NCBI GenBank assembly: GCA_907163375.1
Contig: CAJQUW010006824.1
Span: 1-64,000, forward strand
Origin: Prostheceraeus crozeri
Lineage: Eukaryota > Platyhelminthes > Polycladida > Euryleptidae
Direction: 5' to 3'
Length of the DNA: 64,000 bases
Positions 1 to 11,018 of this stretch are shown here, piece after piece. The first letter of the stretch is position 1; every line of letters starts with the position of its first letter. The notes under the pieces were generated by a model, which was not told the DNA's origin, did not search any database, and saw nothing but the letters and a program-made list of their open reading frames with translations. A program made the translations under genes and the position numbers.

Positions 1-157
1 CCCACTCGCCGTCCGCCTTAGAGCCACAACGAGCGCAGATGTGCTCAATGGTTACGGGGCTCCGATGCGGATGGCAGAAGCAACGCGGAGTTGGTCGTCC
101 GTCAAATGAAGACCGAGCGATGTGGACGGTAGGACGTTAATCCAATCGCCCGATCCC

Positions 158-1306
158 TCAGGAGGGCAGTCGCGTGCGGTCAAGCAGCTTGGAACTTCGG
201 AGGAGGTCGTCGTAGGACTGGCGGTGAAGCGGAAGTGTCCATGATTTCTGCTTGGCAAGGGGTTGCAGTGGATATGATGGGACTGAACACTGCGAGTACC
301 AATGTTCGAGCGCTGTGTCGTGTGACTTCGTTTCCTCGAGCTTCCAGTGACATGAAATAAGCTGACAAACAGAGTCTGAAGCATACAGGGAAGATAAGAA
401 TGCTGAAGCAGCTATGAAAGACGCCGAGGAAATACCCAGTCCACTTAACTTGGCTGGGAGCGCAACTTGTCTCTTTTGAAAATCGCTCAACTCAACATTC
501 AAAATGGAAGACACAACATGCATCATCGATTCATCAATAAGTAGAAGAAGGTCCGTTCTTGTGAACGAAGGTGACGTTCGTAATAGATGAAGGAGCTTAG
601 GCAAATAAAAACAGTTGCGCAGTAAAAACAGAGCATCATGACACGATAGAACCTTCAAGCGGGATCCCAAGACTTCAAAGGTTTTCTGTGAATCTAGAAT
701 CAGGGTCTCAAGCGAATTTTCCCCCAAGGCAGCTCCTAAAAGAGTGATTTTATCTTTGGGAACAAAGGTCAAGTTCGGTAGCTCTTTGAAATCATTGAGG
801 ATGGCCGGATCAAGGCTACCAATAACAGACAATTCACATTTGCTACTATTCAACTCCAGGCCAACATCCTTGCATGATGGAATAAACTTCTTGAGATCGG
901 CAAGTAGCGAATCATGCTTCCCTAGCAGTGTGACATCATCTAAATAGGCTATCTTGAGTGAGCAATCACTAAGACTTGCTAAGGCATCGTGGAGACTGAG
1001 GCAAAAAAGAGCCGGGGCAAGTGGGTCTCCGTGTTGTAGGCCTTCGTCAGACTCAAAGGAAAGATCGCCATAAGTCAACACTGTGGCCTCCGAGCAACAG
1101 GCAGTGAACAGATCAAGCAGATGAGGAGCATACCTGTCCAAACATTCAGCGATGTGGTCTCTCCTGATGGTGTTGAAAGCATTCTTAAAACCTAGCTTTA
1201 CCAGAATCTCCCCCTCGCGTGGAGCATAGACGCGGTTTCTGGTGAAGTGGATGGCCGCATCCAAACCGGCTCGCACCCCACATCCTAATTGGGATGGAGC
1301 GAACAA
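158..1306 (-). pseudogene. LINE reverse transcriptase domain (longest intact stretch)
   Basis: This is a 382-codon stretch without a proper start, part of the LINE described for 1-2389. Visible RT motifs are 'LVKLGFKNAFNTIRRDHI' (motif A region), 'GLQHGDPLAPALFCLSLHDAL' (motif B) and 'AYLDDVTLLG' (motif C, with YLDD in place of YADD). The thumb-like and C-terminal part ends with 'WTLPLHRQSYDDLL'. The preceding piece of the same protein (1443-2389) is in another frame, which places at least one frameshift near 1310-1440. No endonuclease domain can be recognised in the window. Confidence 0.85.
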
Positions 1307-1442
1307 TTCCTTGAATGCCTGCTCTGAATGAGAGACTGCACATTTGCAGGCAATGCGTCTAAAAGTTTCCCAAACTGCGATGGGCCTGATTTCTCCATCT
1401 CGCTTGTTTAGAGCAGTGACATTGGCTCCTAGTAAAACAGCC

Positions 1443-2381
1443 TTAATGGCCCGGGCCCATCAACTTGTTAGAGATGATGGCATTGGTCAGATCAGTCAAA
1501 GCCGATAGAAGCTGATCTCTTTGGCTGGAGGCATCAATGCCAAGCGATTCCTTCAGGTGTTGAGGGCGCAAACGGATGATCCCACCTGCTGAACCGGTTG
1601 GAAAAGATTTGATGGCCTTGATAACACTGTTTTCGTCTACTGTGAAGGAATGCAATTGACTTGGGTACGGAAAAGGACGACGATCACTTGGTCTACTGGG
1701 GTGTTTCACCTGCAAGGCGGAGAGGATAGTAGGTGTGTAAGGCGCTACATTGTCCTCCGAGCTTACGATTCTAACCGCCCCACGAACGTCTCCGTCCTTG
1801 ATCTTGCCTGAAACAAGAGATCGGAGCTGCTGATCTTGATTCCGTCTCTTTTTCTTATGCGAAGTCGAGCTAGTCGGTCCAATCGATTTCAAAAGTGTGT
1901 CAACATCCGCTGTATCTTCAAAAATTGCGTTTCTCTCGTTTATGATGCTACATAATTTCCTCGAATGTTTCCGACCGTTGTGAGGAGGTGAGCGGAGGCA
2001 GAAAGTCGGGAAGAGTAGTAGGCGTGCCCATGAAACATAGTCGTTTTGTGAGAGTGCCGAATCAATAACTTTGGTCAAGCTCTTAGTGAACTGAAAACGC
2101 GAAGATTTAGGAGTGTGTTTTGACTGAGAGGAACGACATGATCGGATGGCTTGGACTACAGGTTTGAAAACCGTGGGGTCTGATAAATCCTCAACATTAC
2201 TAGAGGTAGTTGCATTCGAATCATTGGCTTGGCCAGACTCACTAACGTGATCGCTGTTAACAACAACAGAGGGTGTAGGCCTACACGCAGTAACAATTGG
2301 CACACTGTCTGTGTTTTGACATCTGCCATGGCGTTTGGGGTAGCAAGATATACAGCTGACATTATTGCGAGCACAGACACA
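1443..2381 (-). pseudogene. LINE ORF, N-terminal part (zinc finger and pre-RT region)
   Basis: This is the upstream half of the LINE protein. A Cys/His cluster lies at its start (about 2320-2381), then a low-complexity Ser/Asn segment, a basic KKKRRNQDQQ stretch and the conserved pre-RT block ending '...AIISNKLMGPGH'. The 5' end is cut by the hAT insertion at 2390. The rest of the 5' region should lie after 4669, but I cannot recognise coding sequence there. Confidence 0.7.
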
Positions 2382-3029
2382 GCTAACGCTAGAGCTGTGT
2401 GCGGTTAACCGGTTAAAATATTATTAACCGGTCAAAACCGGTTAATTTATCTTAACCGGTTAACCGATATTGTTCCCTATACTCACATAAAATTTAGTTT
2501 GAGAATATATTGTGTATGATTTTACAGGCCTTATACACCCTACTTGTCACTTCTGTCAATTCATACATCTATTAATTAACTCTCAGTACCCATCTAGTAC
2601 AAAAACTATCTTCGAATCGCTATGAATAGAATATAGTCAATATACGCTGTGCATTTGTACAAGATAATTTGATGACAAGTCCAGCTGAGTGCGAAAGTGT
2701 TTTCGATGTTGGCAAGCGACAAGGGAGTTGACTGTGCGTTATAAATTTTAATGGGTCGGGAAAATTGATCGATAGCTCTCAACTGCGGCTGCGAATTCAG
2801 TCAATGCATACAGTCAGTCGCACTTCGTCGACCCACTCATTGTCATTGACATTAGAGTTTCCGCCTGCCTATAGTTATGTCTTGGATTTGGAAGCATTTC
2901 AAGAAAGACGATGCAAATTCGATTGCCTAATGCTCGCTTTGCCCAGAGACTTGCTCATTCAAGGGTGGCAATTGTACGCTCATTTATCATTTGAAAAGTG
3001 CGCATCATTTATCATCTGGTAATATCAAG

Positions 3030-4048
3030 TCTATTGCTTTATCACAATCTACAATTTCGTGGAAGACCGAGGAAGACCGGTGAGTGTTGCAAGCAATGAG
3101 AATACTCAGCGTGTTTTACATGCCATTGAAAATGACAACACAGCATCAACTCGAAGATTATCAAGCGATTTGAATATATCCAAATCATCAGTGCACAGAA
3201 TCCTTCAACAGTGTGATATGCATCCATATAAGCCAGTGTACAGTCAAGAACTAATTGATGGTGATGACGATCGTCGTCGTCAATTTTGTGAAACTATGAA
3301 TGACCGTTTCGTCAACGATCCAGCGTTTCTAAGAAAGCTCTCATTTTCGGATGAATGTGTCTTTCATTTGACAGGCTCTATCAACAAGCACAACATTCAT
3401 TATTGGAGTACAACAAGTCCTCATGAGCGAATTACAAACCCAGGTCAAACTCCATCTTTAACAGTATGGGCGTGTGTTTCTTTCTATGGCATTGTAGCCA
3501 GTGACATTAGTTCTCAAACCATGAATGGTGACCGATACTGTGGTATTTTGCGTGAGAAAGTCATTCCATACTTTTCAAGGTACAGACAAACACTGTTTCA
3601 GCAAGACGGAGCCTCCAGTCACTATTGTCTCAATGCCAGGCGGCTGCTCGACGATAATCTTCCCGGGCAATGGATTGGACGACGTGGTCATATTGAATGG
3701 CTGGCAAGGTCTCCAGACCTAACTGTGTGTGACTTTTGGCTTTGGGCCTATCTACGTGATCGTGTTTTCCAACCTCCCGGTATCCATTTTCTGTCGACAG
3801 GAGAACTGGAAGAACGAATTCAACAAGAACTGAATGCCATACCACAGAAAATGCTTTCAGAGACTTCCCGAAGCGATGCCAACGGTGTTTAGATGAGAAT
3901 GGCGGACAGTTTGAAAAATGAATGATGATAGAGAGATGAGAAATGATGACTACAGTAAAGTATATTTTGTAAATGTTGTTAATGTCTTATTTTTTAAATG
4001 AATGAATTACATAAAAGCATTTCACCGCTAATTTTGGGACACCCTGTA
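3030..4048 (+). mobile_element. 5'-truncated DD41D mariner/Tc1-superfamily transposon nested in the hAT
   Basis: The 3' end reads 'attttgggacaccctg' followed by TA (4047-4048), the usual terminus of this type of mariner-like element (CAGGGTGTCCC when reversed). The matching left terminus is not found upstream of 3059, so the copy is 5' truncated or its left end has decayed. It is nested within the hAT of 2390-4661, which is itself nested in a LINE. Confidence 0.7.
3059..3892 (+). pseudogene. Mariner/Tc1-superfamily transposase, DD41D type
   Basis: About 277 codons are open but begin without an ATG, so the N-terminus is missing or altered. The HTH region is visible ('ENDNTASTRRLSSDLNISKSSVHRIL'), followed by the DDE core: first D in LSFSDECVF, second D in LFQQDGASSHY, third D in SPDLTVCDFWLW. 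I count 41 residues between the second and third acidic residues, giving DD41D rather than Tc1 DD34E or mariner DD34D. After 'NAIPQKMLSETSRSDANGV' the frame stops at the expected place. Catalytic residues are intact; only the start is lacking. Confidence 0.82.
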
Positions 4049-4361
4049 TGACACAAAACGCACATCTCTAAAAAGAGAGACGGCTTCAGCAATAGTAGTT
4101 CTACATCACAACTAGAAAGCTACTTTTTGCGCTAATTCCTACGTGATTTTTTCCCTATTACCATACCGAGAGAACAGTCATGTTTCTCTTTCCAATCATA
4201 CGTGTATAATGTTCGTGTTTTTGTGCGTGATCCCTGATTAATTGATAGTAAAGCTTCTTCAGAAATTTACTCGTTTTCTGTAAACCAAAGTAGATGTCTT
4301 TGTATAGTAATTTATTATTAATGCACAGTCGGAGTTGCTCAATATGATATAAGTAAAGGAC

Positions 4362-4479
4362 GCATATTTAGGGGTACACAATTGCCTATTGTTTGTATCT
4401 TGCACTAACATCCAGTAGAAGCATATTTAGGGGTACACAATTGCCTATTGTTTGTATCTTGCACTAACATCCAGTAGAA
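4362..4479. repeat. 59-bp tandem duplication
   Basis: Two head-to-tail copies (4362-4420 and 4421-4479) of a 59-bp unit beginning 'gcatatttaggggtacaca', essentially identical. A diverged third copy follows at about 4508-4550. It lies in the right part of the hAT element. Confidence 0.9.
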
Positions 4480-4669
4480 GACATAAAGATTGTCAATATA
4501 TAGTGGAGACGATTGCCTTTTACTTGTATATTGCAACAACATACCAGTAAAAAAGCTTTAAGACAGTCAATAAGATGTTTAACCGATATCGGTTAACCGG
4601 TTAAAATTTGTTTAACCGATTTTAACCGGTTAAAGGAAAAAATTAACCGCGCACAGCTCTAGCTAACGC

Positions 4670-5562
4670 ATTTAGCATTGGAGCCATTCCAGGAGCAACA
4701 TTTAGACATGAGTGGATCGATGTCTATGAGCAGATGAGAGAGAAAGCTTGATGCAGCAGCAGACTGATTGATATGTCATCAAACAATCGAAGCGCTTCTG
4801 CCGACGACTAGCTGAATGGAAATGCAAGACTCTGAGTAGATATCTATGAACAATCAGTCTGAAAATTTGAAAATGCGTGGCAATGGCAGGCTCGTAGCAA
4901 GATCGCATTGAGAGAATGTGGAGGTGAATAGAGATGAACAAGAGGCTATCAAGGAATGATACAAAACATGGAGAGCCTCCCTGATATAAAATTGAGTAGG
5001 AGGGTGTCTAATTAAGAAAAACGGGCGAACCGATGAGCCGATCCTTCCCACTCTTGGAAGAGATGCAGACCATGGGTAGCCAATTATAAAAACGAAAAAG
5101 CACGACCCAAAACTAACACAAAACAGAGCTACAGCAGGCACAAACAGAGGAGAGGCACTAAATGTGAGCGTAGAACGTTAAAATCACAGGAGCACTGATT
5201 GAGACACGACCGCACGCGACGAAGTTCGAAGTTACTATTATTAGTATTTTCGTACACCTGCTACTTTTTTTAATAATGATCGGTAGGGCCAACATTATGG
5301 TGAAAACTTGTTGCCAAATGATCTGAATTCTTCGAATCTGAAGGAATTTTGGCAATCGAAGCACTTTGCTGGAACTCACATTGATCCGCAAGCGACGCAC
5401 GACTTTTTTCCTATCTCTGTAAGTTATTAGGAATTCCTTTTTGCCCACTTATTAAGTTGCTCTATGTGCCGTCGATTTCGTATTAATCACACTTCTTGCA
5501 GACCGAAACAAAATATTTAATTCTGTGGTGCTGTACGTGTTAAATGAACAAATTAAAGCAAC
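4670..5562. other. No recognisable gene
   Basis: This is sequence between the hAT right duplication and the Tc1 element. Open stretches on the minus strand (4702-4941, 4854-5141, 5158-5448) have no motif I recognise and look like chance frames. It may contain the 5' untranslated part of the interrupted LINE. Confidence 0.5.
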
Positions 5563-5564
5563 TA

Positions 5565-7224
5565 CAGTCCGTTTCATAAAAAGTGGATCATCCTAAAATT
5601 TGACTAAATAAAACATAAGTATGATACAGAAAGCATTTTTCATGTTATTTCATGTCCCTAATATATTTAAATTTCCTTATATAATCTGATAAGCTATGAT
5701 ACAGTAGCGGTTCTTAAGAAGCTAATATATTTGTGGCCCTACCCTTATTGTCAATGACATTACCAATTCGTCTAGGCATTGATTCGATGATATCGTTGAT
5801 TTTTGACTGATCTAACTTTCTTTTCCACTCTCTTTTTAACAGTGACGTAAGTTGTGATACGCCATCTGTAGGTAGCAGTGAACGACGAACGTTACGTTTT
5901 AGAATACTCCATACATTTTCTATGGGATTCAGATCAGGAGAACGAGCTGGCCAAGATAATGTCCTAAGCCCTAATTGAGACTTGCATAAGTTGACTCTAC
6001 TACTCCTGTGACACGTAGCATTATCATCCATAAATAAACCAAGTCGATGGATCACCAAGTTGATCTGTCATTTGGCCAATGTTCATTCGTAAAACATTCA
6101 CATAGCGTTCAGAATTCATGGTTCCTTGCTGTATGTGAAGTTCAGAGCGGCCATTGTCCAAATGCCAGCCCAAATCAGTAGAGTCGCACCACCTTGTACC
6201 CGGGGACGATGTAAATGTCTCGGAATTTCCTGATCAGATTTTATCCATAATCTCAATCGACCATCACTATCCTTCAGACGGACTGATGCCTCATCAGACC
6301 AGACAACCCGATCCCATTGATTTCGCCAGTGACAATGACTCATTGCCCATCTGAGACGTCTTTTTGTATGCTGATCTGATAATTCGATCTGAGAGGGCCT
6401 CTTACAGCTCTTGAAATTCGACTCAATAAGTCTTCTACGAATAGTGGACTTAGAAATAGACGAGTCTTGTGCAGCCATCTCAGTTAACGAGAGACTTGGA
6501 TCAACTTGAACAAATCTCAAAATTAGGCGGTCTCTACGTTTGGATGTTTTGCGTGGACGGCCAGAGCCCTCTTTACGACAGAGTCGAAAATCATCATTAT
6601 GCCATCGATGCACATTTGTGTAAGGGACATTTAGTCGCTTGCTTGTAGCTCGCAAAGAAAACCCTAGTTCTAGCAAGGCTGACACTTTGCCTTTTGTGAA
6701 TGCGATCTCGTTATTGTTCATTTGTGCTTTGTATTGTTCTCAACCGGTAAGAGATAGATTTCTAGCTGAAAGCAATCAGGAGTGCTGCCAACACCACCGC
6801 AACGAAGTCAGGAAGCTATGGAACATGAAGTCCAGTTAATCACATGTAGCAGTTACATTATTGTTGATGAATAATGGTGCTATACTGGCTCTGATTGACC
6901 GATATTCTTTATTTTTGCTTTGCTTGATAGTTTTTGGCTTGTAGAACAACATATTACATAACAAAGGAAACAAATGTAATTTTATAAGAGTGAGGTATGA
7001 TTTTGTGCAACATTGCTAAATGAAGATCAAATTATCTACTACTTTTTTATCTATAACAGGAAAACAACTTAATATTCATGCTTGAAATTTCCAACAATGA
7101 TATTAGTAAGCACAACTGACATATCTTCCAAATTTCAGAGAAATTCGTTCAAGTTTGGCGGAGTTAGACAAAGTTCAAGTTAAGGCGATGTTTAAGGGTG
7201 ATCCATTTTTTATGAAACAATCTG
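5565..7224 (-). mobile_element. Tc1-like DNA transposon (DD34E)
   Basis: The inverted ends match: 'cagtccgtttcataaaaag' at 5565 and, reversed, 'cagattgtttcataaaaaa' at 7224, continuing into a GGATCA block. TA dinucleotides flank both ends (5563-5564 and 7225-7226), the usual Tc1 target site. Length is about 1.66 kb, normal for the family. It carries one minus-strand transposase with a frame break, so it is inactive as it stands. Confidence 0.93.
5714..6721 (-). pseudogene. Tc1 transposase (frame broken once)
   Basis: The N-terminal piece (6721 down to 6116, starting MNNNEIAFTKGKV) has paired HTH domains ('LLELGFSLRATSKRLNVPYTNVHRW', 'SLSLTEMAAQDSSISKSTIRRRL') joined by a GRPRKTSKR-type AT-hook. 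The first catalytic D is in VVWSDEASV. The C-terminal piece (6058 down to 5714) has the second D in FMDDNATCH and the E in SPDLNPIENVW, with 34 residues between them (DD34E). The two pieces are in different frames with a break between about 6060 and 6120. Catalytic residues are otherwise present. Confidence 0.92.
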
Positions 7225-7429
7225 TATTTCTAAGCTGTCCTAAGTCACCTCTATTCGTATGCTAATTGCTGTTGTTTTCTTCTTATTGTTAGATATAGTT
7301 ATTTGTTGCCTCTTTTTTTGATTGATAGTACCCGTACGAAAATTTTTTGGAAAACATTGATGAAAAATATAATGAAACATTACATGAAACAGTATAATGA
7401 AACATTAATGATTTGTCTACGGAAATTTA

Positions 7430-7930
7430 GCCATTTCATTAGTATTTTCATTAATGTTTCATGTAATGTTTCATTAGTATTTACATTAGTATTTACGTTA
7501 CATGGAGCATACGCATGGTTCATTAATGTTCCCAGTACTATTTCATTAATGTCTCCAGTACTGTTTCATTAATGTTCCCGGTACTGTTTCATTAATGTTC
7601 CCAGTACTGTTTCATTAATGCTGACAGTACTGTTTCATTAATGTTCCCAGTACTGTTTCAGTAATGTTCACAGTACTGATTCATTAATGTTCCCAGTACT
7701 GTTTCAGTAATGTTCCCAGTACTGTTTCATTAATGCTGACAGTACTGTTTCATTAATGTTCCCAGTACTGTTTCAGTAATGTTCACAGTACTGATTCATT
7801 AATGTTCCCAGTACTATTTCATTAATACTCACAGTACTGTTTCATTAGTGTTCCTAGTACTGCTTCAACGTCGTTCCTAATGCTATTTCATAAATGTTCT
7901 TATTAATGTTTCATTAATGCTGCCCGGTAC
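7430..7930. repeat. 23-bp minisatellite with higher-order structure
   Basis: About 18-20 tandem copies of a 23-bp unit (gttcccagtactgtttcatt + aat). Variants (cagtaatg, ctgacag, cacagta) recur in the same order 115 bp apart (7621 and 7736), which is a five-unit higher-order repeat. The flanks at 7360-7500 hold older, looser copies of the attaatgtttcat motif. No coding content. Confidence 0.92.
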
Positions 7931-9103
7931 TTTCATTTGTGGTCTACGATAATGCATCATAATTATTTCTAGAATGATCCTACATTATATAATGTGTCAT
8001 TATTAGCAAAAAGAATACCATCATCAAGTTTGTATGACACCTTTATTCCAAAGTACATGTATCTACTTGTCTACCTAACACTATCTATCTACTTGTCTCT
8101 AAAAGAGTTGCCCACGACAAATGCAGACAGCATACGTCCAATGTTCTCACAATTCCTCGGTTGCCGGTTCTTCCAAGTCTCTTAATGTCGACTTTGATGT
8201 TGCTGAAAAGAAGACGGAACCCTTTTTAATACACATTTTTGGTAGATCACTAGTATGACGATAATGCGTTTAAATGCTTTGACGAAGTGCTTTTGAATTA
8301 AAATTGCAATTTGTATTTTCTCCAAAAATCTATTTGATATTCGATATCAGATAGGATGAAAACCTACAACTGTTACATGTATGTACATGTTTCTACATTA
8401 GAACGCACAATTGTAGTCACATACCCGCTTTAAGAATTTATTTCAGTTTATTGTAGAGGTAAAAAAATTGGGTCATTAATTCTCGGTATCCCAATTTGCA
8501 TATTTTTGTTCAATTACTTTTGATTTTAGGCCGACCGGAAACTACAATTTTTTTCTAGTGATTATATTAAATGTTAGTATTATTTGCAATAGTGTTTTCT
8601 ATTTATGATATTTTGTCACATTTCTGTGTGATGACTTCAGCTATAATAACTAAGTGCACTATGCGGTGTGTAGGTCTGCATGTGAACTGCAGTAGGCCTA
8701 CATGCATGCATGTTTTCAATGCACGTTGCTATTTGTCAACAGGTTTACAATTTATAAGTAATTTTCAATTGATGTAAAAGTCTATTCCCATTAAGCCGGA
8801 TACAGAAAAACAGAAGAAAACACGTTGAAAACCAAATAGGTTCTTGGTTTTGTATTTTTATGAATAAAGATTGGATATATTTGATCTCGAGCGATAGTTT
8901 TATCGGTGCCGACATCGTTTATTACTCCTTCCAAGCGTTAACTTTGTCTTTCAAATGTTCAACTAATGATTTGATGGAGATGATGAAATATGATGATCAT
9001 GATATGACGCACTTGGTTTAATTTAAAACTGTTATAACAAATGCAGCTATGGAGATTAGTCCACTGTTTGCTGGCGGTTGATCACTGCACTGATCAATAA
9101 CCG
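7931..9103. other. Intergenic sequence without recognisable genes
   Basis: Mostly AT-rich unique-looking sequence. Open frames here (7994-8185, 8571-8777) lack any family signature. Short palindromic pieces such as 'gtaggcctacatgcatgcat' occur at about 8692-8710. Confidence 0.5.
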
Positions 9104-9148
9104 TGAAGCAAGAACATGATCATGTTCTTGCTTCAGCCTTACTGATCA
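9091..9148. repeat. Perfect 32-bp palindrome inside a longer imperfect one
   Basis: Positions 9104-9119 and 9120-9135 are exact reverse complements (TGAAGCAAGAACATGA and TCATGTTCTTGCTTCA) with no spacer. The symmetry continues with mismatches outward to TGATCA at both ends. It could be a tiny MITE or a cruciform-forming site; no flanking duplication was found. Confidence 0.85.
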
Positions 9149-10595
9149 AAAGCATTTATCTTCATTCAGTTGTCAGACAACAAATTATGCAGTTAATGGA
9201 TTAACTGCAATTGATATCAACTGATGTCATCCTTTTTTGGGATATCACTTTTTCGGTCGACTTCAGTTTATAAAAATGTTCAGAGAAAATTCAGGGAATT
9301 TTTTTTCAAAAAGTGCATGCACCCTGGTTTTATATGTATATGACAGGGGCATTTCGTCGACACGTAAAGGGTGACCTTCATCGACAGCCCACGTACTTTT
9401 CATCGACAGGTGCACTTCATTGACAGGGTTCATTTCATCGACAAATAATTTTCAATGTAGTTAGTTGATCTACAGCACTTAGATATTTGGAAGGAATAGT
9501 TTCTAAATAATTGAAATTTTAAATATGTGAGCACAAAAGCATGTATCAAAAATGAATGTATGCATGCATAAATCATACAAATCAATCAAGAAGAGACCGA
9601 AAAAAGTCGTTTGATCAACACGACGGTTACACTTGTCTGCCATAGGCTAGTCATGGGAAATGAATGTCTTTTATTTGAAATCAACACATGAAAATCATAC
9701 GTAGAAGTTAATTCAAGTGTACGTTCATTTAGACTGGTATGAACGAGTTTGCTTATAGATTTTTCTTTTAACTCACGTTTAATGCGATTAGCACTAGAGT
9801 GTAATTGAAAAATTGGAGCAGCCTCAAACATGGCATTAAAACCTCCAGCACAAACAGTAAAGTGCTTACTAACTTCTGAGATCCTGTAACTTTGAGCAAC
9901 CTGTTGTCAACGAACAATCAGCCGAAGTCACCAGTGTTATCCACGTAAAATTTTTCACAAGACGTCCATCTTAGAGTAAGAATAGCATTTCTGGAGATAC
10001 AATTCAAATTCCTACTGCTGCAGAATGTTTTGGCGTAATAAACTCTGTCACTCCCACACACAGCTGAATAATGAAAGGCTATCTGTCATAAGTTCATTGA
10101 AAAAGTGAAACCTTTAGTTTCATTTTCCCCAAGTGACATTATCGTTTTATTTCAAACACACAATGTATTTCGATAGAATCAGTGACGGCCATATTAATTA
10201 ATGTCATCCTGCAGTTGGTATGTTGAGAAATGTCAACAACTGAAAGAAGGTGAACGCGTGGCGTTGAGAAGCATTTTGTCAGAATATTTATTTTATTTTT
10301 TTTATTGATTTTAGATGTCTGTTCACAATGTTATTGTAGTGCTCTATACGTTTGATAAAAGTGGCAACTAGCTCTTACTTTGAATCAATCTGGATTGCGT
10401 AGTTGTCATTGTCATTGATGCAATGTTCGCTCGCCTTCGAAAATTATGCCAATCAGAACTCAGACTGATGAAACAATAGCGTAAATAGAAACAAATACAG
10501 CTGGTCGTTCTTTTGAGAGTCCAGGCTTAGTGTGAGAATTTTCTTAGAAGATTTAATTTTGGCGGTTGTGATTTTGAAAGAGAAAAGTGAGACAA
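9149..10595. other. Unassigned sequence
   Basis: At 9340-9445 there are five or so diverged copies of 'ttcatcgaca' (9-12 bp) at irregular spacing. The rest shows no gene, repeat pair or transposon end I can support; the minus-strand frame 9586-9831 lacks recognisable features. Confidence 0.4.
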
Positions 10596-10665
10596 ATGAT
10601 TAATATACTCCGATCACATTTTCGCTCAATATGGACGCATCTGATTTTCCTTTTCGTCGTATGTG
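10596..10665 (+). CDS. Possible first coding exon with signal peptide (host gene, tentative)
   Basis: An ATG at 10596 opens 23 codons: a short basic start (MINILRSHFRSIW) and a hydrophobic run (THLIFLFVVC), the layout of a secretory signal or membrane anchor. The frame meets a consensus donor G|GTAAGT at about 10666, in phase 1, typical for signal-peptide exons. No following exon can be identified; the Polinton begins only 350 bp downstream and could lie in the intron. This rests on composition and one splice signal, so it is tentative. Confidence 0.25.
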
Positions 10666-10721
10666 GTAAGTTGAATATATGTGATATGACAGGTGGCAGG
10701 AGGACCACGATGTGTAAATGA

Positions 10722-10997
10722 TTGCAAGAAAAACCATGGGGTTATTCATTTGCCGGCATAAAATTGGACCGATTTAACATTCTGTCTCGAGAATATTCCG
10801 CTGACTTAATGAACGACGGTGCAACACCGATTCCGCAGAATATTAAATTGGCATATTTTCTGCCGGCAGAATTTTGGTCAATGAACAGTACCCGTGTCTC
10901 TTTCGAAGTTAAGCATGCCGATAAAGTGAAATCGTACACGAAAGTAAAAATACCGCCTGACGTTTTAGGTTCACAGTCCCTCACCCTTTGTCAATAG
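10722..10997 (+). other. Short open frame of unknown status before the Polinton
   Basis: About 91 open codons; the protein would read 'GIKLDRFNILSREYSADLMNDGATPIPQNI...'. Its composition is protein-like but I recognise no family, and no clear splice acceptor joins it to the signal-peptide exon upstream. It ends 22 bp before the Polinton left end. It could be a host exon or chance. Confidence 0.2.
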
Positions 10998-11018
10998 CAA
11001 ACATAAAGAAAATTTGAT

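Larger units (their letters stand above)
1..2389 (-). mobile_element. Decayed non-LTR retrotransposon (LINE) with zinc finger and reverse transcriptase
   Basis: The minus strand reads as one LINE open frame running from about 2389 down past position 1, so the 3' part lies outside the window. Next to the hAT insertion is a zinc-finger-like run (C-x2-C, then H and C spaced as in CISCYPKRHGRC, about 2320-2355). It is followed by a linker with a VRGAVRIVSSEDNVAP-type block, then 'SFPTGSAGGI.RLRPQHL', a full RT core with GDPLAPALF and the catalytic AYLDDV, and finally a C-terminal RIGAPVTIEHICARCG block near position 1-60. The frame is lost near 1310-1440 and again near 60-160, so this copy is dead. 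The clade is uncertain; similar RT proteins are abundant in marine invertebrates. Confidence 0.85.
2390..4661. mobile_element. hAT-type DNA transposon inserted in the LINE
   Basis: The ends are inverted repeats: TAGAGCTGTGTGCGGTTAAC on the left, and its near-complement with 'ttaaccgcgcacagctcta' on the right. Both are followed inward by several AACCGGTTAA palindromic blocks (2400-2465 and 4578-4635). The flanks carry a perfect 8-bp duplication, GCTAACGC (2382-2389 and 4662-4669), as expected for hAT. A short translated run at 2669-2728 (TSPAECESVFDVG) loosely resembles the hAT C-terminal signature, but its position is odd and I give it little weight. The element is non-autonomous or decayed and contains a separate mariner-type copy. 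Confidence 0.88.

Noticed and set aside
2669-2728. hAT transposase C-terminus in the hAT at 2390-4661
   Set aside because: TSPAECESVFDVG is short and lies at the wrong end for the strand, so chance similarity is likely.
7430-7930. Regularly spaced repeats resembling a CRISPR array
   Set aside because: The units are contiguous 23-bp tandem repeats without unique spacers, in eukaryotic DNA.
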